From the NCBI GenBank assembly GCA_003140705.1, contig PLKU01000459.1:279-8696 (forward strand): a stretch of 8,418 nt of DNA, in the 5' to 3' direction. Under the pieces are notes generated by a model. That model was not told the DNA's origin, made no database searches, and saw only the letters and a list, made by a program, of their open reading frames with translations. The position numbers were made by a program, and so were the translations under genes. The stretch is from Acidobacteriaceae bacterium. GTDB lineage: Bacteria; Acidobacteriota; Terriglobia; Terriglobales; Acidobacteriaceae. Shown piece after piece: positions 1-6,985 of the stretch. Position 1 is the first letter of the stretch, and every line of letters starts with the position of its first letter.

Positions 1-1
1 C

Positions 2-1996
2 GATCCGGAGGCCTGGGCGTTTATCAAGAAGCACTCGGTAAAGGGGCCGGCGACTGTGGTGATGACTGGGCTGGATGAGGCCGACCGGGCGGTGAGCGAG
101 GGCCGAATGACGCTGACGACTTCGGCCGATCCGGTCGGTGCGCCGATCTTTTACAGGGATGTGCCGCTGATGCCGTCGGAGGGAGCCAAGCATGTCGTGC
201 AGCCGCTGGCGCCCTCGAAGATGAGCCTGATTGCGTGGCGGTTACGCGACATCGGTAAACCGGAGAGCCGGCTGCTGATGACCGGTCTGCACACCTGCGC
301 GAACTGCCACTCATTTTCAGCCGACGGCAAGACGATGGGGATGGACGTGGATGGCCCTGCCAACGACAAGGGGCTCTACGCCGTGGTACCGGTGCGGCAG
401 CACATGGCCATTCGCAATGAGGATACCGTCTCGTGGAACACCGATCTGCGGGTGGGCCAGTCGCGGGTCGGCTTCATGTCTCAGGTTTCTCCTGACGGAA
501 AGTATGTCTTGACTACTTTTGCGGGACGCGACCAGTCGATCGGGAGTTCGTACTTTGTCACAAATTTCAAGGACTATCGATTCCTCCAGGTCTTTTATCC
601 CACACGCGGAATTTTGACCTGGTACAGCCGGGAGACCGGGCAGCGGGAGCCGCTTCCAGGAGCGGACAATCCCCGGTATGTACAGACCGATGGAGTCTGG
701 AGTCCAGATGGGAAATACATTATCTTTGCACGCGCCGAAGCGAAGGAGCCGCATCCCGAGGGCGTTCCGCTGCCAACCGAGGCCAACGACCCGAATGAGG
801 TGCAAATCCAATACGACCTGTACCGCATCCCCTTCAACGACGGTAAGGGTGGCGTGGCGGAGCCGGTGCTGGGGGCTTCGAACAATGGGATGAGCAACAA
901 CTTTCCCAAGGTCTCGCCGGACGGGCGCTGGATTGTCTTTGTGAAATGCCGCAACGCGCAACTGATGCGGCCGGATAGCGAACTCTACATTGTTCCGGCC
1001 GCTGGCGGAACGGCACGGAAGATGCGCTGCAATACGTCGCTGATGAACTCCTGGCACAGCTTCTCTCCAAATGGGCGATGGTTGGTCTTTTCCTCCAAGA
1101 GCCGGTCGCCCTACACTCAGATGTATCTCACCCACATCGACGCGAACGGAAACGACTCGCCGCCGATACTCGTCGAGGATTCCACGGCCGCAAACCGGGC
1201 CGTCAATCTGCCGGAATTCGTCAATATCGCGCCTGAGGCCATCCTCGATATGGCTTCGCCGGCTTCGGAGCTTTATCGCCTGATCGATGAGGCAGGAAAT
1301 CTGCAGGGCGCCGGTGACAAGGCCGGGGCCTTTGAGATGTGGAAGAAAGCCATCGCGATGGACCCGGAGGACCCGCGTGTGAATAACGGCATGGGGATGG
1401 CGCTGACGGCCGCGGACAGACCGAATGAGGCCATCTTCTATCTGAAGAAGGCCACACAGGCGAACCCGAACTTTCTTGAAGCCTTCTACAATCTGGGCAC
1501 TGCGGAGATGCGGGAGCACCAGGTGGAGGAGGCGATCGACGCATGGCAGAATGCCGTGCGCATCCACCCTGGATTCTTCCAGGGACATGAGGGGCTGGGA
1601 TTCGCGTATTACATGCAGGGGAAGTACCGGGAGTCGCTAGCCCAACTGCGGTTAGCTTTGGATGGAGAGCCGGACCGGGTCTCGGTGCTGACGCTGGCCG
1701 CGAGCTTGATGGCCACGGCCGCGGATGCCTCTCTCCGCAACGGTCCCGAGGCGGTGACATTGGCGGAGCGGGCAAAGGATTTGACCCAGGCGCAGGACAT
1801 CTCAGTTCTGGACACACTTTCGGCGTCCTATGCAGAGGCTGGCCGCTTCGACCAGGCCAAAGACGCGGTGGACCAGGCTCTGGCTCTCGCGGAAAAGCAG
1901 GGAGACGCCGATCTGGCAGCCAAACTCAGAGCGCACAAAGCCAGATACGAGGCCGACCAGCCGCTCAGAGAGCCCGAGGACCAGGGGACACTTTAG
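2..1996 (+). CDS. CxxCH-containing TolB-like propeller and TPR protein (5' end outside window)
   Basis: The frame is open from the left edge to TAG at 1994-1996, giving 664 visible residues. The ATG at 56 is probably internal, because coding-like sequence continues upstream to the edge. Domains by visible residue: a leader part (1-95); one c-type heme-type motif CANCH at 99-103 (nt 296-310), followed by SFSADGKTMGMDVDGP; a beta-propeller with four PD40-like motifs, VSPDGKY (162), WSPDGKY (233), VSPDGRW (304) and FSPNGRW (354); then about six TPR units from residue 420 to the end. PD40 blades usually form TolB-type propellers, and TPRs mediate protein contacts. CxxCH would bind heme only if the protein is exported to the periplasm; the signal peptide region is not visible. 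I recall similar CANCHSFS propeller/TPR proteins from Acidobacteria, function unknown. The gene ends 220 bases before the next one, so coupling is uncertain. Domain calls are firm; heme binding is inferred. Confidence 0.88.
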   Translation, partial: DPEAWAFIKKHSVKGPATVVMTGLDEADRAVSEGRMTLTTSADPVGAPIFYRDVPLMPSEGAKHVVQPLAPSKMSLIAWRLRDIGKPESRLLMTGLHTCANCHSFSADGKTMGMDVDGPANDKGLYAVVPVRQHMAIRNEDTVSWNTDLRVGQSRVGFMSQVSPDGKYVLTTFAGRDQSIGSSYFVTNFKDYRFLQVFYPTRGILTWYSRETGQREPLPGADNPRYVQTDGVWSPDGKYIIFARAEAKEPHPEGVPLPTEANDPNEVQIQYDLYRIPFNDGKGGVAEPVLGASNNGMSNNFPKVSPDGRWIVFVKCRNAQLMRPDSELYIVPAAGGTARKMRCNTSLMNSWHSFSPNGRWLVFSSKSRSPYTQMYLTHIDANGNDSPPILVEDSTAANRAVNLPEFVNIAPEAILDMASPASELYRLIDEAGNLQGAGDKAGAFEMWKKAIAMDPEDPRVNNGMGMALTAADRPNEAIFYLKKATQANPNFLEAFYNLGTAEMREHQVEEAIDAWQNAVRIHPGFFQGHEGLGFAYYMQGKYRESLAQLRLALDGEPDRVSVLTLAASLMATAADASLRNGPEAVTLAERAKDLTQAQDISVLDTLSASYAEAGRFDQAKDAVDQALALAEKQGDADLAAKLRAHKARYEADQPLREPEDQGTL

Positions 1997-2216
1997 TGCT
2001 GTCAAAGTTTCGGCTTGGTGTCGCGATCTGGCCAACCTGCATGGCCCATTTGTCCACCAGCCCTCGGGCTGTGTAGAGTTCTATTCACGGCTCTCTGGAT
2101 CGATTTCCTGCACACCTGGCGCCGGAGCCACGATCTTGCGGCGGCCTCCGCTGTCCAGAACGTCCAGATTTTCGTCCACCCATCGGAGCCCATCGAATGC
2201 GCAAAGGTATGGTGCA
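1997..2216 (+). promoter_or_regulatory. intergenic leader before the VWFA gene; weak promoter candidate only
   Basis: This is a 220-base gap between the stop of the propeller/TPR gene and the start of the VWFA gene. A weak sigma70-like pair is TTGTCC (2050-2055) and TAGAGT (2074-2079), each matching about four of six consensus bases with an 18-base spacer. A short inverted repeat, CAGCC/GGCTG with a CTCG loop (2058-2071), lies between these boxes; it has no following T-run, so it is not a convincing terminator. The reading frame of the next gene is open back to 1830, but the upstream translation is Arg/Ser/Pro-rich with no domain and overlaps the previous gene in another frame. I therefore treat this stretch as noncoding. 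Confidence 0.3.
2203..2207 (+). promoter_or_regulatory. ribosome binding site fixing the VWFA gene start at 2217
   Basis: AAAGG ends 9 bases before ATG 2217. That ATG begins a textbook signal peptide (MRRLILL...AFAAKR). Earlier in-frame starts, as far back as 1830, would put about 129 low-complexity residues ahead of the signal peptide and overlap the previous gene. The site and the signal peptide together decide the start. Confidence 0.65.
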
Positions 2217-5200
2217 ATGCGAAGGCTGATTCTGCTTGGCCTCATGGCTGCTGTGGTTCTTCCCGCTTTCGCAGCAAAACGCGTGACGGTCGCCCAGTTG
2301 GAGCAGTCTCTTGCCGCGGACAGCGCGTCTCACCGCGCGGATGCCGACATCGCACACCGGCTGAGCGACCTGGAACTCTCCGAACGCCTCACCGGAGCCA
2401 CGCTGGACCGGTTCGCGAATAAGCTGCCGCTCGGTCCGAGGACAGCACTCGCTCTGCAACTGCTTTCCGATCAGTCGGCCTTTCTCGATCCTCCGGCAAC
2501 GGAGTTGCCGGCGACGGGAATGCCGGATGCGGCCGCACAGCAGCGCATGATGGATCTTGCCCGGGGGTACGTGGTGCGAATCTGGCCGCACCTGCCGAAT
2601 TTTTTCGCTACGCGAACGACTGCCCGTTTCGATGACAGTCCGCAGGTGTTCAAGCAAGGCGAATGGCCGGTCCGGGCGGGATTGCACCTGGTGGGAACAG
2701 GCACAAGTAATCTGACCTATCGCGACGGAAAGGACATTATCGACCAGTCCACGGAACAGGCTCCGGTCGCAGTCGCGGCCGGCAGGAATGGCGCTCCCGC
2801 TCCTGTGCAACAGGAGCTGGGAATGACGTCGCGGGGCGACTTTGGGCCGGAGCTTACCATCGTTCTGACCGACTCCGCCAAGGGGAAAGTTGACTGGAGT
2901 CATTGGGAGCAGACTTCGGCAGGGCTGGCAGCGGTTTACACCTACTCTGTGCCCAAGGCGGTTTCGCACTTTGAGGTGAGCTACTGCTGCGTGACAAAGG
3001 ATGTGCAACGCGAGCTTCATTACGGGAACGTGAGCCGCGGCCAAAGCCCAGCGACGATTATGGACACTGCGCAGGCCGATTCGAAGCTTTTCCGGGTCAC
3101 ACCGGGTTACCACGGCACGCTGGCCATCGATCCCGACTCGGGCGCCATTCTCCGCATCACGATTGAGGCGGAATTGAAGAGCGAGGATCCGATTTCGAAG
3201 GCCGCGACCATGGTTCAATATGGGCCGGTCACGATCGGTGACCGCACCTTCATCTTTCCCGTGCGCAGCATGGCCCTCTCGGTGGAGAAGCCGGGCTTCA
3301 ACGGGCGCACAGGGGCACAGCCTACCCTGCTGGTCAACCAGACCACCTTCACGGACTATCACCGCCTGGGCGCCACCATCCGGATGTTTGCCGATGCACC
3401 GGGAGCCGGCGCGCCGCCTGCAAATCCGTCGGCAACAGGCACGGCCGATTCATCCGTAGCTTCGGCGATTCCTTTAACGCCGAAGACGCCGAGTACCACT
3501 CCGGCCCAGCCCGCAACAGAGACAGCAGCAACTCCACCACCCGCAGCCGAGCTCTTACCTGCGCCGGTTCCCGCACCTGCGGAGCCCGCTGTCCCGGAGA
3601 TCAACGTCAGCGAGGCCAACGGAGTGCCGGACGAGCCGGCCAATGCGCCCCAACCGCAGCAAGGCGACCTTCAGCTCAAACTCACCTCCCGCCTGGTGGA
3701 TGTGGGCATTGTGGCCTGGGACAAGAAAGGGCATCCGGTCAAGGACCTCAAACAAGAGGACTTCGAGGTGTACGACAACGGGCGCAAGCAGGATCTTCGC
3801 TTCTTCACGCAGTTTTCTACCGACGCTCCCGCTGCACCGGCTGATCCGGCTGCCAACCGCAGCTTCTCCAACCGCGCGCCGGATGCTACCACGGCCACTT
3901 CGAATGCCGCAGGTGCAACCGTTCTGCTGATCGACGAGGCGCACATTGCCTGGCCTGACATGGCCAATGCCAAGCGGGAGATCCTCAAGTTCCTCGGCGC
4001 GGTAGCACCCAGCGAGCGGGTCGGCATTTACACCATGACCGCCATCGGCTTCGGCGTGCTGCAGGAGATTACCACTGACCACGCGCAGATCACAGCGAAG
4101 CTGACCAAGTGGATGCCCACGGCGCGGTCGGCGGCGCTGGCCCAGGAAGAGGAGACGCGCAACAGGCAGTCGTTCGACGAGGTACACAGTGTCACCGACC
4201 TCAACTCAGTGAACGGCAACACTACGCAGGCGCCCATCGGGATGGAGACCGTGGATCCTGTGCTGCGCACGATGGGCAACAATCCTGGACGGGCTTCGCT
4301 GATTATTCTGCGCATGGTGGCGCGTCATCTTTCCGCGGTAACGGGACACAAGAACCTGGTGTGGGTTTCATCGGACAACGTGTTCGCCGACTGGCAGAGC
4401 AACCAGGTGGGCATCGACAGGACCCCGAAAGAAGTGGACTCGTTTGCCCAGCATGCGCAGGAGGCCATGAACGACGCCCATGTGGCCGTTTATCCCATGG
4501 ACGTCTCCCAGCTTGAGACCTCGGCCATCAGCGCCGATATCCGCACCCGCAACGTGGAGTTGACCCAGGCCGCCGCGGATACCGCAAGCCTGGGTGGCGG
4601 AACAGTTGCCAACAACAGGACCAACGGCCGCAACACCGCCGAGATGCAGCAGGACATACACCCCATCCAGGGACCGATCCGCATGGTGGCCGATGCAACC
4701 GGGGGACGTATCATACGCCGCGCCGGCGACCTGGCAGCAGCTCTGACCGGCGTGGTGGAAGACGGCCACGCCACTTACTTGGTGAGCTTTTCTCCGCAGG
4801 GTCCGGCCGACGACCAGTACCACAACATCACGGTGAAGCTTGCGGGCAAGCACAATGTGCAAACGCTGCGCTACCGGACGGGCTATCTGTATTCGAAGGA
4901 GCCGGTGTCGCTGAGGGATCGCTTCCAGCAGGCTGTTTGGCGTCCCCAGGACGTGAGCGAGATTGCCGTTTCCGCCGATACCACGCCGAAGAGCCCGGGC
5001 GCAGATGTCAAGCTCGACATCGTGGCGGCGGATCTCGGTTTGCAACAGCGCGGCGGATTGTGGATGGACAAGCTGGACATCTTCATGATTCAGCGCGACG
5101 ACGCCGGCATCAAGGCGCAGGTGGAGGGACAGACCCTCGGGTTGCGGCTGAGGCCCGCTACTTACCAGAACCTGCTGTCCAGCGGAGTACCGTTCGAGTG

Positions 5201-5315
5201 CGTCGTCCAGATGCACCCCGGCATGGCGTCGCTGCGCGTGCTGGTGGTGGACGAGAACTCCGGCCGGATGGGTTCGGTCACAATCCCAGGGCCGGCGCTC
5301 GCGGCTACGCCGTGA
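2217..5315 (+). CDS. secreted Cys-Cys domain protein fused to a VWFA-related Acidobacterial domain
   Basis: 1032 residues. A Sec signal peptide occupies 1-20 (MRR, hydrophobic core, AFA-A). The N-terminal domain (about 21-390) contains ITVxQL-type and DADIA/LSERLT helices, a PPATELP-MPDAAAQ segment, TRTTARFDD, WSHWEQ (227-232), SHFEVSYCC with Cys257-Cys258, GYHGTLAIDP (297-306) and an ISKAATMVQYGPVTIGD segment; it is paralogous to the next two genes. A Pro/Ala/Thr-rich linker spans about 393-480. The VWFA-like domain (about 485-895) has LTSRLVDVGIVAWDKKG, EDFEVYDNGRKQDLRFF, LLIDEAHIAWPD, NLVWVSSDN, VYPMDV, ATGGRII and LRYRTGYLY, matching the order typical of TIGR03436. The canonical MIDAS DxSxS is absent: Asp573 is followed by EAHI. 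A beta-rich tail (about 900-1032) contains GLWMDKLDIFMIQRDDAG. The protein is probably extracellular or envelope-associated; substrate or partner unknown. A 150-base gap precedes the next paralogue. Confidence 0.9.
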   Translation: MRRLILLGLMAAVVLPAFAAKRVTVAQLEQSLAADSASHRADADIAHRLSDLELSERLTGATLDRFANKLPLGPRTALALQLLSDQSAFLDPPATELPATGMPDAAAQQRMMDLARGYVVRIWPHLPNFFATRTTARFDDSPQVFKQGEWPVRAGLHLVGTGTSNLTYRDGKDIIDQSTEQAPVAVAAGRNGAPAPVQQELGMTSRGDFGPELTIVLTDSAKGKVDWSHWEQTSAGLAAVYTYSVPKAVSHFEVSYCCVTKDVQRELHYGNVSRGQSPATIMDTAQADSKLFRVTPGYHGTLAIDPDSGAILRITIEAELKSEDPISKAATMVQYGPVTIGDRTFIFPVRSMALSVEKPGFNGRTGAQPTLLVNQTTFTDYHRLGATIRMFADAPGAGAPPANPSATGTADSSVASAIPLTPKTPSTTPAQPATETAATPPPAAELLPAPVPAPAEPAVPEINVSEANGVPDEPANAPQPQQGDLQLKLTSRLVDVGIVAWDKKGHPVKDLKQEDFEVYDNGRKQDLRFFTQFSTDAPAAPADPAANRSFSNRAPDATTATSNAAGATVLLIDEAHIAWPDMANAKREILKFLGAVAPSERVGIYTMTAIGFGVLQEITTDHAQITAKLTKWMPTARSAALAQEEETRNRQSFDEVHSVTDLNSVNGNTTQAPIGMETVDPVLRTMGNNPGRASLIILRMVARHLSAVTGHKNLVWVSSDNVFADWQSNQVGIDRTPKEVDSFAQHAQEAMNDAHVAVYPMDVSQLETSAISADIRTRNVELTQAAADTASLGGGTVANNRTNGRNTAEMQQDIHPIQGPIRMVADATGGRIIRRAGDLAAALTGVVEDGHATYLVSFSPQGPADDQYHNITVKLAGKHNVQTLRYRTGYLYSKEPVSLRDRFQQAVWRPQDVSEIAVSADTTPKSPGADVKLDIVAADLGLQQRGGLWMDKLDIFMIQRDDAGIKAQVEGQTLGLRLRPATYQNLLSSGVPFECVVQMHPGMASLRVLVVDENSGRMGSVTIPGPALAATP

Positions 5316-5465
5316 CGGCCCATGCAAAATGTAAGGCGCCTCACTGCTCGAAGCCGCGGCCAGGTTGTACAATCGCTGCGGTTCGGAAACAGTGAAGACT
5401 TGTATCCGGGAGAGTATTCTCGCAGTCATATGGGCGCAAAGCGCCAGACGAAATGGAGTGGGTAG
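5316..5465 (+). promoter_or_regulatory. intergenic leader of the second paralogue: -10-like box, hairpin, SD
   Basis: TACAAT at 5368-5373 matches five of six bases of the sigma70 -10 consensus, but no convincing -35 box lies at the right distance (CTGCTC at 5344-5349 is poor). Transcription from here would give a leader of about 85-90 bases. GGCGC-AAA-GCGCC (5433-5445) can form a tight 5-bp hairpin ending 9 bases before the Shine-Dalgarno GGAG (5455-5458), which is 7 bases from ATG 5466. The SD and start are well supported; the promoter and any regulatory role of the hairpin are tentative. No terminator for the preceding VWFA gene was found here. Confidence 0.35.
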
Positions 5466-6563
5466 ATGAGACGGTTCGGATGGATTTTCACGGTTCTTTT
5501 GGCAACTTCACCCGCATGGGCTGCCCAGAACATCACCGTAGAACAACTGAAAGCATTGCTGACGACAGACCAGCAGGCCAAGAAGACGGATGCCGATGTT
5601 GCCAACGATTTGAAGCAGGTTGTTCTGACCGAGGAGCTGACGACTCCGGTCATGAACGACTTCGCACCGCTGGTTCCAGGCTCGGCCACGCTGGAACAGA
5701 TCTATGTGCTTGAGGCCAAGAGCGCGGTTCTGCCTCCGCCTGCCCCCGACATTCCGACCGCGCCTGCTCCCGATGCAGCGACACAGAAGGCCCTGCTCGA
5801 CAAGGCCATGGACTACGCGAGCAAGACGTATGCTCAGTTGCCCGCGGTGACCGCTACCAAGACCACCATCCGCTTCCAGGATAGCGTTTCGGCCATGGCG
5901 GTCCCGGGCAATCACTCCGGCATCACCGCCGACCCCAGAATGGCCATCGACGCTCAATCCATCCATTACATCAACACCACCCCGACGCCGATCAACATTC
6001 GCAATGGAATTGAAGACAATCCCCTGGTTAAGGACAAGACGCCCTGGGGATCGAACGGCTATATCGCGCTGCTTGGGCAGGGTCCGGTGTTGAGCACGGT
6101 TCTTCAGGAAGCAAATGCCGCCGACAAACTCGCGTGGCTGCGCTGGGAAAACGTGAACGGAAAGACAGCTGCGGCGTTCAGCTTCGCCGTCGATAAGAAG
6201 AAGTCGCACTACGCCGTCAACTACTGCTGCTTCCCTGAGGCGGATCAGGACGGGAACATTAAAGGTTGGAGTAACTACAAGGCCACCATTCCTTACCACG
6301 GCGAGATTTTCGTCGATCCGGCGACCGGCATCGTTGTCCGGTTGATTACCGAGTCCGATTTCAAGACCTCGGATGTGATCCACAAGGAGGACCAGCGCAT
6401 CGATTACCTGCCCGTGGCCGTCGGCGCCAAGACCCTTGTTCTGCCCTCGAAGTCCATCATCAACACTGAAGTGGTTCCCACTGGCGACTCGGGCGGCGGC
6501 AAGTCCGGGAGCCGCCACACGCTGTTTACCTCCGAGTACAAGAGCTACCAGGCCGGCAGCTGA
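5466..6563 (+). CDS. secreted Cys-Cys domain protein, free-standing paralogue
   Basis: 365 residues from ATG 5466, with SD GGAG 7 bases upstream. A signal peptide covers 1-19 (MRRFGW, hydrophobic core, AWA-A). The protein follows the N-terminal domain of the upstream VWFA fusion throughout: NITVEQLKALL (22-32), KTDADVANDLKQ, LTEELTTPVM, LPPPAPDIP-APDAATQ, TKTTIRFQDS, LRWENVNGK (225-233), KKSHYAVNYCC with Cys254-Cys255, PYHGEIFVDPATGIVVRL, DVIHKEDQRIDYLPVAVG and LVLPSKS. It stops at TSEYKSYQAGS, the point where the fusion protein enters its Pro-rich linker. The family is known to me only as uncharacterised acidobacterial proteins, often with a VWFA part; function unknown. A degraded VWFA-tail fragment lies about 420 bases downstream, so this may be a truncated descendant of a fusion protein, although the frame is intact and the end falls at a domain boundary. 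No transmembrane segment was seen after the signal peptide. Confidence 0.88.
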   Translation: MRRFGWIFTVLLATSPAWAAQNITVEQLKALLTTDQQAKKTDADVANDLKQVVLTEELTTPVMNDFAPLVPGSATLEQIYVLEAKSAVLPPPAPDIPTAPAPDAATQKALLDKAMDYASKTYAQLPAVTATKTTIRFQDSVSAMAVPGNHSGITADPRMAIDAQSIHYINTTPTPINIRNGIEDNPLVKDKTPWGSNGYIALLGQGPVLSTVLQEANAADKLAWLRWENVNGKTAAAFSFAVDKKKSHYAVNYCCFPEADQDGNIKGWSNYKATIPYHGEIFVDPATGIVVRLITESDFKTSDVIHKEDQRIDYLPVAVGAKTLVLPSKSIINTEVVPTGDSGGGKSGSRHTLFTSEYKSYQAGS

Positions 6564-6626
6564 TTCACGCTGCAGTCCTGATACGGCCATCCAGATACGC
6601 GGCTGGGTCGGAATGGAAGTCAGGTT

Positions 6627-6658
6627 CGGGCAAGGATCGTGATCGTTGCTTGTGCCCG
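6627..6658 (+). repeat. inverted repeat downstream of the second paralogue, possible weak terminator
   Basis: CGGGCA (6627-6632) and TGCCCG (6653-6658) are perfect 6-base inverted repeats 20 bases apart. An alternative pairing, CGGGCAAG with CTTG plus CCCG, has a 2-base bulge. The repeat begins about 64 bases after the stop at 6563. No T-tract follows on either strand, so intrinsic termination is doubtful. Chance occurrence is possible in DNA of this GC content. Confidence 0.22.
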
Positions 6659-6750
6659 TCCGATCTGAGTCGTACTCCCAGCGCAGGCGCGGGTTGAATG
6701 CCAGATTCAGGCGCACCCGCTGATCTGCCTGTACCATTACTTAAAATGTT

Positions 6751-6985
6751 CTAATTTTGCTGACTGGCTTTCATCTGGTCCCGAACCTTGTGCGCCACTT
6801 CTCAACCTGCTCGGCCTCCTTGAGAACGCTCATTGAAAGCATGCCCTTGCTGCTCTTTGGAGTTCTGCCTTCAGCTCGTTCGCCAAAGTCAGCAACTTCG
6901 CAGTGTCGTCCGCGAGTTGCTTCTGTTGCGGAGTCTGCGGAGTCGCAGGCTTGGAAGTGTCCGGTGTCGCCTCTCCAGTTGCTGG
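6751..6985 (-). pseudogene. 3' remnant of a small helical protein gene, two frameshifts, 5' end lost
   Basis: Read on the minus strand from about 6985, the sequence gives a Pro/Thr-rich stretch (APATGEATPDTSKPATP) and then QQKQLADDTAKLLTLANELKAE. The frame breaks near 6855-6866 and resumes one base out as KSSKGMLSMSVLKEAEQVEK. It breaks again near 6796-6800 and resumes as LAHKVRDQMKASQQN before TAG (6751-6753 on the plus strand). Each break is repaired by restoring one missing base. The reassembled sequence resembles, from memory, small secreted proteins common in Acidobacteria (pattern LxxDTxKLLxLAxELKxxVDK...LSxxVxKKAxxIEKLAxxVxxKM), function unknown. The signal peptide end is missing: at about 6985 the sequence passes into VWFA-tail debris on the opposite strand. 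Two frameshifts plus the lost 5' end argue for a dead gene. The family match is from memory and unverified. Confidence 0.6.

Noticed and set aside
317..1588. Long open frame on the minus strand opposite the propeller/TPR gene
   Set aside because: Its translation has no recognisable domain, whereas the plus strand carries clear PD40 and TPR motifs. GC-rich codon bias opens antisense frames.
2058..2071. CAGCC-CTCG-GGCTG hairpin as terminator of the propeller/TPR gene
   Set aside because: Only five base pairs and no T-run after it; kept as a remark in the intergenic entry.
1830..2216. N-terminal extension of the VWFA fusion gene back to ATG 1830
   Set aside because: It would overlap the previous gene and precede a perfect signal peptide with 129 low-complexity residues. 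ATG 2217 has an SD.
2085..3362. Minus-strand open frame opposite the start of the VWFA fusion gene
   Set aside because: Arg/His-rich translation without domain or signal peptide, fully antisense to a well-supported gene.
4368..5429. Minus-strand open frame opposite the VWFA tail
   Set aside because: Antisense to conserved VWFA sequence; no family features.
5508..6737. Minus-strand open frame spanning the whole second paralogue
   Set aside because: The plus strand has a signal peptide, SD and paralogue similarity. Only the part beyond 6590 was kept, as a tentative finding.
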